A stretch of DNA of 64,000 bases from Guptibacillus hwajinpoensis. Its GTDB lineage: Bacteria; Bacillota; Bacilli; Bacillales; Guptibacillaceae. A program made the position numbers and the translations under genes. The DNA lies in contig NZ_SWFM01000001.1 of NCBI RefSeq assembly GCF_005144865.1, positions 930,001 to 994,000 of the forward strand. The letters run 5' to 3'. Positions 16,565 through 25,501 of the stretch are shown one piece after another. Position 1 is the first letter of the stretch. Every line of letters begins with the position of its first letter. The notes beneath the pieces were generated by a model, which had not been told where the DNA came from, searched no databases, and saw only the letters and a list, made by a program, of their open reading frames with translations.

Positions 16565-16765
16565 CTATTCAGCCTTCATTTCCTTATAAGCATGTTCGAA
16601 TTGCTCGAATGAAAATTCACCGTTCGTCGTTTCATCATTTTGAAAAATTTCTTCAAATGCATAATCTCTTGCTTCATCTAAAGAGAATTCTCTCGAACTC
16701 ATCACTAGCTGCATATAAGATTTGAAATATCTTTTGCTGAGTTTACTACCGTTTTTTGTAACCAT
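16565..16765 (-). CDS. Small hypothetical protein
   Basis: A 66-residue helical, charged protein (LSKRYFKSYMQLVMSSREF, then SLDEARDYAFEEIF and FSFEQFEHAYKEM). No family is recognised; composition and the EF-hand-like spacing of acidic residues are suggestive only. A GGAGGGG site lies five bases before its ATG, and the sequence is clearly protein-like. It sits downstream of the histidine kinase gene on the same strand, about 90 bases away, so it could be co-transcribed. Confidence 0.65.
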   Translation of the reverse strand: MVTKNGSKLSKRYFKSYMQLVMSSREFSLDEARDYAFEEIFQNDETTNGEFSFEQFEHAYKEMKAE

Positions 16766-16851
16766 AACTTCCCCTCCACTCTCTTATCCACATATAAATT
16801 AAGTACGCCCATTATAATAGGGTTTCTTTAAGTGTTGCAAATCTGAAGGGG

Positions 16852-17979
16852 TTATGATGACGCAAGCGAATCCTTATCCGCTAGCGGTAGGCTCACTGTG
16901 AATGTCGTTTTCTCGTCCACCGAATGACAGCTTATCGTACCTTTATGATTCTGAATGATCTTTCTACATACGTATAGACCTATCCCTGTTCCAAGTTCTT
17001 TCGTCGTATAAAAAGGCTCAAATATCGTTTTCAACGTTTCACTTGGAATTTTAGGACCGTTGTTTGAAATATGCAAGTGAATCATATCCTCATCTTGATC
17101 GCAATGAAGCTCGATTCGTCTTGGACCAGTGGTTTCCTTAAGAGCATCAAGCGAGTTCATCATAATATTCAAGAAAACCTGCCTCAATTTATCCTGTTGC
17201 CCAAAGATAAATAATTCAGCTGGGATATTGTTTTGTATTGCAACATCACAATCTACGATGCTTGGATAGATAAATTCAACAATCCCTGCCAGAATAGTTT
17301 TTACTTCCAACCATTCTTCGCTTCCGACATCTATTTCCTTTTTAGACACATGTAGAAATTGGGCAATTCGAAAATTTAGTTGCTGTAACTCATGATCAAT
17401 GACATCAATATACTCTAAATTTGGATAGTCTTTCTGTAATAGCTTCACAAAACCCATAATAGCGGTCAGCGGATTCCTGAATTCGTGAACAAAGCTTGAA
17501 GACATTTGGCCTAGAATCGATAGTTTCTCCTGATGCGTTTCATCAATAAAGGAGATTTTCTCTTGAAGTTCATTATTTTTCATTCTCGTGTATTCAGAAA
17601 CAGCATGGTATGAGAATTGGTCAAACAATTCATTAATGGAATCCAATACACTTTGTAATTCGCTTATTTCTATCCCTGCATACGTCATGTGCTTCATCAT
17701 CACGCTTCTCCCTGCGTTCACGTTAAAGATAAAGTCTCCTATGTTGACGTTTGCTTCTACCCGCTCGAGTGCTACTTTCTCAGCAAGAGCGATGATTCTA
17801 TCCATGCTAATCGGGGCTTCTATATTTTTTTGAACAAGGCGATACATCATGATCCCGTTCGCTTCTACTTTATCCTGATGAACATCAGAATCTGATATTC
17901 GAATTTTAGACTTCCAATTTTGCAAATACCGATTGAGGTTTTCATCCAAGTATTCAAGTAATTGTTCCCGTAAAGCCAT
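16852..17979 (-). CDS. Orphan sensor histidine kinase, sporulation-kinase type
   Basis: A 375-residue cytosolic kinase. Residues 1-145 form a helical sensor domain resembling RsbR/RsbRD N-domains. The dimerisation/phosphoacceptor helix has H165 in SSFVHEFRNPLTAIMGF, the H-box typical of KinA-E type kinases. The ATPase domain carries the N-box (NIMMNSLDAL, 271-280), ISNNGPKIP, F-box EPFYTTKELG and G2 GTGIGLYVC. There are no membrane helices and no adjacent response regulator, as expected for a kinase feeding the Spo0F/Spo0A phosphorelay; that role is inferred. ATG 17979 has AGGGGTG eight bases upstream. A longer frame upstream is not supported. Confidence 0.85.
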   Translation of the reverse strand: MALREQLLEYLDENLNRYLQNWKSKIRISDSDVHQDKVEANGIMMYRLVQKNIEAPISMDRIIALAEKVALERVEANVNIGDFIFNVNAGRSVMMKHMTYAGIEISELQSVLDSINELFDQFSYHAVSEYTRMKNNELQEKISFIDETHQEKLSILGQMSSSFVHEFRNPLTAIMGFVKLLQKDYPNLEYIDVIDHELQQLNFRIAQFLHVSKKEIDVGSEEWLEVKTILAGIVEFIYPSIVDCDVAIQNNIPAELFIFGQQDKLRQVFLNIMMNSLDALKETTGPRRIELHCDQDEDMIHLHISNNGPKIPSETLKTIFEPFYTTKELGTGIGLYVCRKIIQNHKGTISCHSVDEKTTFTVSLPLADKDSLASS

Positions 17980-18198
17980 AAATCGTTCACCCCTTTCACA
18001 GGTATTGAAAAAAAGTATGTGAGATTTTTTACTATCTTTCACAAGTATAACAGGAAATCAAATTGGGTTAATAGTTACATAAAACTATAAATCTTGGAAA
18101 CTCTCCTTTGGCTACTAGTTCTATATGCCTGATTGATACAATTATTATCTAGCAAGCAAGATCTAAGTGATTTCATAGAATTATTTAACATATCGAAC

Positions 18199-18715
18199 CT
18201 AAGTCCCTGCAATAAAATCATGAATTCCACGATGATCTTTTCTAGCGAGCACTATGAAAAACTGACATACGAGAATAAGTAGCGTTAAGACAGCAGCTAG
18301 TGTTATGACGAGATCCATTTTCCCACTACTTTGTTCCAAGACTTTTAATTAATTGATTTCATTAAAAGTCATGATCGCCCTCAAAGGGCCATCATTCAAG
18401 AATGTTAGTATGATTGCCCCAATAAGAAGTGGGGTTAGGTACACAAAAGCAGATATAAGATGACGTTTAATCATTGTCCAGATTGAGATCCTCTTTCCAT
18501 CTATCCGTTGGATCTGAACACCTACCATCTTTTTCCCCACAGTGTATCCCGTCCAAATTACGAACTAACGCCGTCCATTATGCCGGTGTTATATTGAGAT
18601 ACAACAAGCCCAAGAAGCTAACCGACAATAACAAAAAGCAAACCATCCAATAAATTGCCAAAAAACCTCGACAGCATACCTGCAGAGGTCTCGTTTGGCA
18701 CTTCATTTTCTGAAC
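18199..18715 (-). pseudogene. Decayed RDD family membrane protein gene
   Basis: Pieces of an RDD-family protein lie in order on the minus strand: AGMLSRFFGNLLDGLLFVIVG followed by TAG near 18628 (given in pieces, SRFFGNLLDG being the diagnostic RDD helix). After a frame change comes WTGYTVGKKMVG, then a helix ending T-F-N-E-I-N and TAA at 18349-18351. In the same frame beyond it lie a further helix and RKDHRGIHDFIAGT, the typical RDD C-terminus, with stop at 18199. Thus at least two stops and one frameshift interrupt a gene of about 170 codons. An AAGGAGG site remains near 18720. Confidence 0.8.
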
Positions 18716-18733
18716 GCCTCCTTAAACGTAAAC

Positions 18734-19636
18734 CTATGTCACCACCGCACTTGATTTCCAATCCTTTAAATAAGCTAACATTTCAGCCCACAACTCTTCA
18801 TTCTCCGTTAGAAAGTGTCCTCCTTCTGGAATTAAAGAAACCTCACAACTTGGAACCTGTTGAGCTAATTTAGTCATTTCACTAACTGGAGAAAGCGTAT
18901 CTTTTTCACCGTGCCAAATTCGCACAGGACCACTTATCTCTTTGACATCAAATCCCCACTCTTTTGCTAACAGATTTGTTTCATATAATACGCCTTCTAC
19001 TCCCTGACGGTAAGCTTCCTTCGCATGATAGAGACTTAGCTCGACAATGCCTTCATCTTTCAGAAGCGCTTGATCCCATTCTGAAAGGTGACGATGGTCC
19101 CCTTTTAGTATAGATTTCATATACTGATCGGGATTTTTCTCAAGCACCTTCTTCTGAGCAAGATTCGCTCGTTTCATAAGCCAGGGAAAGTACTTTGTAA
19201 GAAAAAAGGCTCTTCTATTTTCTTTTGACATGTCTTTTGGCGCTTTTCCTTCTGGGAATGGCGCTGCTGACGAGACAAGTGCTGTATTTTGAACACGATC
19301 AGGCATCGCATAGGCACAGGCTGCGGCAAATGCTCCCCCACCTGAAACACCTAGAATAGAAAAGCTTACTAATCCAAGGTAAGACGTCAGCTCTTCGATA
19401 TCTACTGCCCAGTCTAGGATGGTTCGGTTTTTCTGAAATTCAGATAAACCATAACCCGGTCGATCTGTTGTGATTAAATAGATCCCCATAGATTTTGCTA
19501 GAGCATCATCATTTCGAAACCATACACGCGATCCTGGCGTTCCATGAAAAAGCAGGACCGGTATTCCTGTCGGATCACCATAAGTCCAATAACCTAGCTT
19601 CCGTCCATCTTGTAACGTCATCGACTTTTCTTGCAT
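18734..19636 (-). CDS. Alpha/beta hydrolase
   Basis: A 300-residue serine hydrolase of the alpha/beta-hydrolase fold. The oxyanion-hole motif is LFHGTPGSRVW (near residue 34), the nucleophile elbow is G-V-S-G-G-G-A (serine near residue 100), and the C-terminal GGHF supplies the catalytic histidine. A DTLSPVSEM stretch likely provides the acid. The substrate is unknown; relatives include esterases and proline iminopeptidase-like enzymes. ATG 19636 is preceded by AAAGGAGGG five bases upstream; a longer in-frame start is not supported. It lies directly beside the RDD pseudogene on the same strand. Confidence 0.88.
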   Translation of the reverse strand: MQEKSMTLQDGRKLGYWTYGDPTGIPVLLFHGTPGSRVWFRNDDALAKSMGIYLITTDRPGYGLSEFQKNRTILDWAVDIEELTSYLGLVSFSILGVSGGGAFAAACAYAMPDRVQNTALVSSAAPFPEGKAPKDMSKENRRAFFLTKYFPWLMKRANLAQKKVLEKNPDQYMKSILKGDHRHLSEWDQALLKDEGIVELSLYHAKEAYRQGVEGVLYETNLLAKEWGFDVKEISGPVRIWHGEKDTLSPVSEMTKLAQQVPSCEVSLIPEGGHFLTENEELWAEMLAYLKDWKSSAVVT

Positions 19637-19791
19637 ATTACCCTCCTTTAAATACTTGTTTGTACCCGCCATCATGTCTATGACAATTTATGAAATCACT
19701 AGTGCGATATCTCTCCTACTTAATACGAATGTGAACCAAAATAGTTTCCTAAATAATAACATCACCTTTTAAAGGAAATCATTTTTCAAGC

Positions 19792-19925
19792 TTCTTTCTT
19801 TTCAAAAGGCTATTCGTAGCCATTGCTGCTATAAGAGGGTTGATTTCCAGTTCATGATGCTCGCTTTCAATTTGGCGGGGGCGAGCATGTGGGGTTTCAC
19901 CTGTCCCGCAACTTGTTCAGTTCTA
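19792..19925. repeat. Dispersed repeat, left half (copy C)
   Basis: TTTTCAAAAGGCT begins it, then TGCTGCTATAAGAG, GATTTCCAG, GATGCTCGCTTTC, GGCGGG and GGGGTTTCACCTGTCCCGC. It matches the left half of the full copies. The right half is missing. It lies in the 430-base gap between the hydrolase and sugar-porter genes; the rest of the gap is AT-rich promoter sequence. Confidence 0.75.
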
Positions 19926-20067
19926 ACTTTTCTCCTTGAGACTTTTTAATAAAGAACGACCTATCGTAAAACCCAAAAAACGGAAGCGAGAGCTTTAATG
20001 TTTGCTTCTCCTTCATTTGTGGAAACATTCTTGAGGATATAACTGTTGTGAAAAGGTGGTCTTGGGT

Positions 20068-21408
20068 ATGAACAAAAACATTAGCAAAGGGTGGATTTTC
20101 TTCTTTGGAGCTTTAGGAGGATTGCTCTACGGATATGATACAGGCGTCATTTCAGGCGCCTTATTATTTATTGATCAAGATATTCCGCTCTCTGATTTTC
20201 TAGAGGGCGTTGTTGTTAGTTCCTTACTCGGTGGGGCAATAGTTGGTGCCGGAATGAGTGGATATGTATCTGATAGGTTTGGTAGAAGGCGTGTTGTCTT
20301 TGCCATAGCATTGATTTACTTAATCGGCTCACTCGTCCTAGCACTCTCTCCAAATGCAACAATCCTTATTATCGGACGAATTGTACTTGGACTAGCCGTT
20401 GGGGGTTCTACAGCGATTGTACCTGTATACTTATCTGAAATGGCCCCGACTCGATCACGCGGAGCCCTCGCATCACTGAATCAACTAATGATTACGATTG
20501 GGATTGTTATCGCCTATCTCGTTAATTATGCCTTTGCTCCAATGGAAGGCTGGCGCTGGATGCTAGGACTCGCTTCAGTACCCGCGGTCATTCTAATGAT
20601 TGGTGTTCTATTTATGCCAGAAAGCCCACGCTGGTTGATTAAACGGAATAGGGAAGACGAGGCACGTCGCATTATGGCATTAACTCGAGAACAAAGTGAA
20701 ATCGATGATGAAATGAAGCAAATGAAGAAAATAGAAGAAGTTGAAGAAAGTACGTGGGACGTGTTGAAGTCAAAATGGATTCGCCCAATGCTTCTTGTAG
20801 GTAGTGGTATTGCTATCTTTCAGCAACTTATCGGTATTAACTCGGTTATCTACTATGCCCCGACTATTTTCTCTAAAGCTGGTCTAGGTAGTTCTGCTTC
20901 TATCCTAGGGACAGTCGGGATTGGAATTGTAAATGTATTAATGACTCTTGTCGCGATTGCAACCATCGATAAATTAGGAAGAAAGAAACTCCTTCTTCTC
21001 GGTAACGTTGGAATGGTACTAAGCCTGGCTGTATTGGCAACCATACTATTCACGGCAGAATTAACAACAACCGTTGCATGGCTAACAGTTGTTTTTCTTG
21101 GACTATTCATCGTCTTTTTCTCTGCAACATGGGGGCCAGTTGTATGGGTAATGCTTCCAGAACTTTTCCCAATGAAAGCAAGGGGAGCGGCGACAGGATT
21201 TACAACACTCTTGTTATCCGCAGCTAACCTCATTGTATCGTTATTTTTCCCAGTCTTACTCGGCGCTATTGGCACGGCATGGGTCTTCGTACTCTTCGCT
21301 ATTATTGGCGTTATCGCATTCTTCTTTGTACTGAAGTTCGTTCCTGAAACGAAAGGAAGAAGCCTTGAAGACATTGAAAACGACCTAAGAGGCAATGCCT
21401 CAGCTTAA
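20068..21408 (+). CDS. Sugar porter family MFS transporter
   Basis: A 446-residue, 12-helix proton-sugar symporter-type transporter. Signature motifs are GALGGLLYGYDTGVISGAL in helix 1, the loop motif DRFGRRR (about residue 73), PESPRWL after helix 6, QQLIGINSVIYYAP in helix 7, and PETKGRSLEDIE at the C-terminus. It resembles B. subtilis CsbC/YwtG/AraE; the sugar is not predictable. AAAGGTGG lies about nine bases before ATG 20068; a GTG four codons earlier is less likely. No sugar catabolic genes or regulator are adjacent, and a strong terminator follows. Confidence 0.93.
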   Translation: MNKNISKGWIFFFGALGGLLYGYDTGVISGALLFIDQDIPLSDFLEGVVVSSLLGGAIVGAGMSGYVSDRFGRRRVVFAIALIYLIGSLVLALSPNATILIIGRIVLGLAVGGSTAIVPVYLSEMAPTRSRGALASLNQLMITIGIVIAYLVNYAFAPMEGWRWMLGLASVPAVILMIGVLFMPESPRWLIKRNREDEARRIMALTREQSEIDDEMKQMKKIEEVEESTWDVLKSKWIRPMLLVGSGIAIFQQLIGINSVIYYAPTIFSKAGLGSSASILGTVGIGIVNVLMTLVAIATIDKLGRKKLLLLGNVGMVLSLAVLATILFTAELTTTVAWLTVVFLGLFIVFFSATWGPVVWVMLPELFPMKARGAATGFTTLLLSAANLIVSLFFPVLLGAIGTAWVFVLFAIIGVIAFFFVLKFVPETKGRSLEDIENDLRGNASA

Positions 21409-21417
21409 TAAAACCAT

Positions 21418-21455
21418 TAAAGCCCCCGATCGTGCAAACGATCGGGGGCTTTTTG
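21418..21455 (+). terminator. Terminator after sugar porter gene
   Basis: AAAGCCCCCGATCG pairs with CGATCGGGGGCTTTTT around a six-base loop. Confidence 0.95.
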
Positions 21456-21473
21456 CGTCTCTTCTACTTCTAA

Positions 21474-21665
21474 TCAGATCCGCTCGCCATTTTTTAGTTG
21501 TTGAATCAATTCTGTTAGATCTGATTTCTGAATTCGCCAGTGACTACCAATTTTGAAAGCTGGTATTTTACCTTCCTGAACGAGTTTATATGTGGTCATT
21601 TCACTTATTTGAAAGTATTTGGCTACTTGAGAAATCGTCATTATATCATGGTGTTCACTATCCAT
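21474..21665 (-). CDS. Excisionase-like helix-turn-helix protein
   Basis: A 63-residue protein with a MerR-like/excisionase HTH_17 fold: MTISQVAKYFQISEMTTYKL, then VQEGKIPAFKIGSHWRI, a short wing, and a final helix. Such proteins act as phage/plasmid excisionases or small transcription factors; no integrase or other mobile gene is nearby, so a stand-alone regulator is more likely. AAGGAG lies eight bases before ATG 21665. It is transcribed convergently with the sugar porter and divergently from the SulP gene, which it might regulate. Confidence 0.8.
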   Translation of the reverse strand: MDSEHHDIMTISQVAKYFQISEMTTYKLVQEGKIPAFKIGSHWRIQKSDLTELIQQLKNGERI

Positions 21666-22020
21666 TGTATCGCTCCTTATCAATCTACCTTATAAGTCTA
21701 TCAAAAATTAATTCATCGTGAAGGAAACTCTATAAATAAGATAACTCATTATAACAGGTTATATCAAATGATAGTAAAATAGGTTGAAAAATACTAAAAA
21801 ACATTATATTTAATTTAGATCAAGCAAATTTATTATCTTGAAAATAGGAGTATAAAGCAGATGTTTAAAGCATATTGAAGAAAACAAGTAGTGACAAAGG
21901 CTTACATAACCACTTTTATTTTCATAATTTATATGCTAGAATTCATCTTGTTGTAAACGGACCCGACTTCTATGAGAGTTAGAAGTCATTACTATACTAG
22001 ATTTAGAAAGAGGTGCCACA
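21666..22020. other. AT-rich intergenic region between HTH gene and sulP
   Basis: No gene is seen in 355 AT-rich bases. GACTTCTATGAGAGTTAGAAGTC at about 21964-21986 is an imperfect inverted repeat (GACTTCTA/TAGAAGTC) 35 bases before the SulP start and could be an operator or leader hairpin. The promoters of both divergent genes must lie here. Confidence 0.4.
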
Positions 22021-23472
22021 TTGAATTTAACTTCAATTAAAGAAAACTGGTTTGGGAATGTGAAAAACGATACGCTCGCCGGAATCGTTGTAGCACTTGC
22101 CCTAATTCCAGAAGCGATAGCATTTTCCATTATTGCAGGTGTCGATCCAATGGTCGGTTTGTATGCAAGCTTTTGTATCGCTGTCGTCATCGCCTTTGTA
22201 GGTGGTAGACCAGGTATGATATCGGCTGCTACCGGAGCGATGGCTCTCTTAATGGTTACACTTGTCGCCGATCATGGCCTACAGTATTTACTTGCTGCTA
22301 CGATTCTAACCGGAATCATTCAATTCCTACTTGGCGTATTTAAATTAGCGCGTTTCATGAAATTTATTCCACGCTCAGTTATGGTTGGATTCGTGAATGC
22401 ACTTGGTATTCTTATTTTCACATCTCAGCTGCCTCACTTTGCTGGTGAATCATGGCCGATGTTCGCAATGGTTGCAGGTGCGCTTGCTATTATTTACATT
22501 GTTCCAAGATTTACAAAAGCATTGCCATCACCTTTGATCGCAATCGTTGTTATTACCATTATTGCAATTATGACAGGTAGTGGCGTAAGAACAGTTGGAG
22601 ATATGGGTGAATTAACACAGGCTCTTCCATTGTTCCTAATTCCAAGCATTCCATTGAACTTTGAAACGCTTGCGATTATTTTCCCTTATTCAATGGCTTT
22701 AGCAATCGTTGGACTACTAGAGACATTCTTAACAGCTCAGATTGTAGATGATTTAACAGATACCGATAGTGACAAAAACAGAGAAGCAAAAGGACAGGGT
22801 ACGGCAAACGTTGTTGCTGGATTTTTCGGCGGAATGGCCGGCTGTGCAATGATTGGACAGTCTGTTATTAACGTAAAGTCTGGTGGGCGTGGTCGTTTAT
22901 CCACGCTTGTTGCAGGTGTATTTCTAATGTTCCTTATTCTCGTACTGAACGATCTTCTCGTTAAGATTCCAATGGCTGCGCTTGTCGGCGTTATGATTAT
23001 GGTTTCAATTGGTACATTCGATTGGTCATCCGTCAAAAATCTTCATAAAATGCCGCGCTCTGATGCTGCAGTTATGGTTGTCACCGTCGTGACAGTTGTA
23101 ACAACACACGATTTATCAAAAGGTGTCCTTGCAGGTGTTATCTTAAGTGCTCTCTTCTTCGCATCGAAGATTTCAAAAGTACGTATTGAAGACAAGCTAG
23201 ATGAGTATACAGAAAAGAAGATTTATCATGTTCATGGTCAATTGTTCTTCGCATCCGTAACTGACTTAGTCAATAGCTTTGATTATAAGGATGACACTGT
23301 TGAACGCGTAGAAATTGATCTATCGAATGCTCACGTCTGGGATGATTCAGGTGTAGGAGCAGTTGATAAGATTGTTTCGAAGTTCAGGCAAAATAATATT
23401 GAAGTCGAAATAACCGGTGTGAACCAGGAAAGTTCTCAATTAATAGACCGATTAGCGGTTTATAATAAATAA
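22021..23472 (+). CDS. SulP family inorganic anion transporter with STAS domain
   Basis: A 483-residue SLC26/SulP transporter: the motif [19 protein letters not shown] is at the N-terminus, GLYASF follows, and about 12-14 helices continue to residue 385. The cytosolic STAS domain (about 395-483) carries [19 protein letters not shown], the phosphoacceptor-loop equivalent. Family members carry sulfate, bicarbonate or carboxylates; short bacterial forms like this are often bicarbonate or C4-dicarboxylate carriers, but the substrate is not readable. The start is TTG 22021, with GAGGTG five bases upstream. It is monocistronic, with a strong terminator. Confidence 0.92.
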   Translation: MNLTSIKENWFGNVKNDTLAGIVVALALIPEAIAFSIIAGVDPMVGLYASFCIAVVIAFVGGRPGMISAATGAMALLMVTLVADHGLQYLLAATILTGIIQFLLGVFKLARFMKFIPRSVMVGFVNALGILIFTSQLPHFAGESWPMFAMVAGALAIIYIVPRFTKALPSPLIAIVVITIIAIMTGSGVRTVGDMGELTQALPLFLIPSIPLNFETLAIIFPYSMALAIVGLLETFLTAQIVDDLTDTDSDKNREAKGQGTANVVAGFFGGMAGCAMIGQSVINVKSGGRGRLSTLVAGVFLMFLILVLNDLLVKIPMAALVGVMIMVSIGTFDWSSVKNLHKMPRSDAAVMVVTVVTVVTTHDLSKGVLAGVILSALFFASKISKVRIEDKLDEYTEKKIYHVHGQLFFASVTDLVNSFDYKDDTVERVEIDLSNAHVWDDSGVGAVDKIVSKFRQNNIEVEITGVNQESSQLIDRLAVYNK

Positions 23473-23476
23473 GATC

Positions 23477-23515
23477 AAAAAAAGCAAGCCACAGATAGCT
23501 GTGGCTTGCTTTTTT
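23477..23515 (+). terminator. Terminator after sulP gene
   Basis: AAAAAGCAAGCCACAG pairs with CTGTGGCTTGCTTTTT around ATAG. Confidence 0.95.
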
Positions 23516-23748
23516 ATAGGCTGTCTTCCTAAACATTGGTGCTATAAGAGTAGTGATGATTTCCGCTACAGGATGCTCGCTTTCCGCGGGGCGGGACACT
23601 TGAGCCTCCTCGGCGCACAAAAACATTGCGGCTGTGAGGTCTCACCTGTCCCGCTAGTCCAGCAGGAGTCGAGCACCCTTCCGCTCCACTCAGCTATGTT
23701 TGGTTTTTATACAAAAATCATTTGAAAATCAAAAATCTTTTAGAAGAG
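23514..23748. repeat. Dispersed repeat, full-length copy D
   Basis: About 235 bases: the left end is ATAGGCTGTCTTCCTAAAC and the right end is AATCTTTTAGAAGAGGC. Reversed, the right end reads GCCTCTTCTAAAAG, so the ends are imperfect inverted repeats. Core landmarks are TTCCGCTACAGGATGCTCGC, GAGCCTCCTCGGCGCAC, GGTCTCACCTGTCCCGCTAG and CAGGAGTCGAGCACC. It matches copy F at 52.3 kb nearly throughout. It encodes no protein. It is the most complete copy and sits between the sulP terminator and the XRE gene. Confidence 0.88.
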
Positions 23749-23764
23749 GCACTTGTGAATAGGG

Positions 23765-24349
23765 TTAATATGTTGCCTTTGTATAAATCATAACAAAGTG
23801 TAGGGTTGCTGGTGTTGAACCGTAGTTGAGATAACCATGCTTCTGGTTAGCATTAAATTTAATTGAGTCAAATGTTTCTAACTCATACAATTGATCTTGT
23901 ACCTGTACCTTCACACTTCCCTCCATCACAGTTACATATTCAATTACACCATCTTGGTGCGCATCAGCAACGTATTCCCCGCCCGCTTTTAGAAATGCCC
24001 TATGTGTTTCTATTGAACCATAGCCACTATTCGTAAACATTGGTTCTAGTGTAAGTGCTTCATTTGCACTCAAAACTTTATTTCCTTCACTTTTTCTAGA
24101 AATAACAACTTCTTGCGTTTCAGCAAGTAACGTTGATATAGGAATGGCAAGGCCATTTGCGATTTTCCATATAATTGTTAAGGAAGGATTCGCTTCTCCT
24201 CTTTCAATTTTACCTAGCGTTAATTTACTTACCTCTGTTAACTCAGCCAATTCCTGCAAACTAATACTCCGTTCTTTTCTGATTCCTCTTAAGGTTATCC
24301 CTACTTGCCTTGCCAGTTTTTCTGCTTCTTTCAATTCTTTATTACTCAT
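23765..24349 (-). CDS. XRE-cupin transcriptional regulator
   Basis: A 194-residue regulator with an N-terminal XRE/HipB-type HTH (about 16-72: ISLQELAELTEVSKLTLGKIERG) and a C-terminal cupin (about 115-190: YVADAHQDGVIEYVTVMEGSVKV, then FNANQKHGYLN). The cupin histidines suggest a small-molecule or metal-sensing pocket. It is transcribed divergently from the EmrE-like transporter, which is the probable target; a 14-base palindrome lies between them. A start-proximal AGGAT site is present; the repeat copy D follows its 3' end directly. Confidence 0.88.
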   Translation of the reverse strand: MSNKELKEAEKLARQVGITLRGIRKERSISLQELAELTEVSKLTLGKIERGEANPSLTIIWKIANGLAIPISTLLAETQEVVISRKSEGNKVLSANEALTLEPMFTNSGYGSIETHRAFLKAGGEYVADAHQDGVIEYVTVMEGSVKVQVQDQLYELETFDSIKFNANQKHGYLNYGSTPATLHFVMIYTKATY

Positions 24350-24401
24350 TTGATGATCCTCTCAGTCATTTTCTATTGTACTTCTCTGCTTAATAATTTA
24401 G

Positions 24402-24415
24402 TATATTATAATATA
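24402..24415. promoter_or_regulatory. Palindrome in the XRE/EmrE divergent promoter region
   Basis: TATATTATAATATA is a perfect 14-base palindrome in the middle of the 112-base interval between two divergent starts. It could be an operator for the XRE-cupin protein or two overlapping -10 boxes (TATAAT is contained on both strands). Confidence 0.45.
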
Positions 24416-24461
24416 TCTTAAGTTAATCAAGGTATACCTAATTCTAAGGATGTGTTTATGT

Positions 24462-25451
24462 ATGAAGGAACTTGCTATTGGAATTCTCGCTTCTATGTTT
24501 TTCTCTATTACATTCATTCTAAATCGATCAATGGAGCTTGCAGGAGGAAGCTGGATGTGGAGCTCGTCTTTGCGATTTCTATTCATGGTCCCGTTTCTAT
24601 TTCTCATTGTACTAGGTAGACATAATTTGAAACAAGTTATAGTTGAAATGAGAAGACATCCTTTTTTATGGTTATGGTGGAGCTTCGTAGGATTTGTGTT
24701 GTTCTATGCTCCTTTAACCTATGCCGCTGCGTACGGATCTGGTTGGCTCGTAGCTGGAACATGGCAAATCACGATTGTTGGAGGAATTTTCGTTGCTCCT
24801 CTCTTCTTCCATACTATTCAAACCGATCAAGGTGTTATGAAGAAACGACATCCTATACAAACAAAAGCGCTTTACATCTCAATCATCATTCTAATCGGTG
24901 TGATGCTCATTCAGCTCCAAAAAGCCAAAGATCTTACATTATTGGAAGTTACGGTGGGGATCCTCCCCGTCCTTCTTGCAGCCATCGCATATCCCCTTGG
25001 AAACCGCAAAATGATGGAGCTTTGTGAAGATAGACTCGATACGTTCCAACGTGTACTAGGAATGACACTAGCATCACTACCGTTCTGGATTATCATTAGT
25101 CTTATTGCAATTCAACATGTAGGTCCACCTACTACTGATCAGCTATTTCAATCTTTAATTGTCGCCGTTTGTTCAGGTGTCATTGCGACAACTCTTTTCT
25201 TCATCGCAACTGATCGCGTTAGACTTAACCAATCAAAGCTCGCTGCAGTTGAAGCAACCCAGTCTACACAGGTGTTGTTCGTCGTAGCTTTCGAATCTTT
25301 ACTTCTATCAAGCCCACTGCCAGGAAGCATTGCGTGGACTGGTATTAGTCTTATCATATTAGGTATTATTCTACACAGTTTTAGTGTGAAGAAAATAGGC
25401 GTAAAGAATAAGAAAGAGATTGAGAATAGAAAGATTGAGCAAAATGTATAG
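24462..25451 (+). CDS. EmrE-like multidrug efflux transporter (DMT superfamily)
   Basis: A 329-residue membrane protein with about ten helices, matching the putative multidrug resistance efflux (EmrE, PF13536-like) branch of the drug/metabolite transporter superfamily. It opens with LAIGILASMFFSITFILNR and contains LTYAAAYGSGWLVAGTWQ, then ATTLFFIATDRVR and AAVEATQSTQVLF near the end. The tail after residue 310 is charged. ATG 24462 is nine bases after TAAGGATG; an ATG four codons earlier overlaps that site. The divergent XRE-cupin regulator suggests ligand-controlled expression. Confidence 0.87.
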   Translation: MKELAIGILASMFFSITFILNRSMELAGGSWMWSSSLRFLFMVPFLFLIVLGRHNLKQVIVEMRRHPFLWLWWSFVGFVLFYAPLTYAAAYGSGWLVAGTWQITIVGGIFVAPLFFHTIQTDQGVMKKRHPIQTKALYISIIILIGVMLIQLQKAKDLTLLEVTVGILPVLLAAIAYPLGNRKMMELCEDRLDTFQRVLGMTLASLPFWIIISLIAIQHVGPPTTDQLFQSLIVAVCSGVIATTLFFIATDRVRLNQSKLAAVEATQSTQVLFVVAFESLLLSSPLPGSIAWTGISLIILGIILHSFSVKKIGVKNKKEIENRKIEQNV

Positions 25452-25457
25452 GCAATT

Positions 25458-25500
25458 CTATGAAAAAAGCGCGTTAGGTTGATACCCTCCGCGCCTTCTT
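25458..25500 (-). terminator. Terminator after alaX
   Basis: On the minus strand AAGGCGCG pairs (one G-U) with CGCGCTTTTTT around a 15-base loop, two bases after the alaX stop. It can also act on the convergent transporter gene. Confidence 0.7.
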
Positions 25501-25501
25501 C

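Noticed and set aside
20853..21395. 180-codon open frame antisense to the sugar porter gene
   Set aside because: It lies entirely within a well-supported membrane protein gene, is Pro/Thr/Ser-rich as expected of the complement of hydrophobic codons, and has no RBS.
21474..21665. Excisionase-like gene as evidence for an integrated element
   Set aside because: No integrase, attachment-site repeat, phage gene or composition change is visible nearby; a stand-alone regulator is simpler.
23501..23725. Open frame across repeat copy D (and 52227-52555 across copy F)
   Set aside because: The frames arise from the repeat itself, differ between copies, and are not conserved as protein; the element is treated as non-coding.
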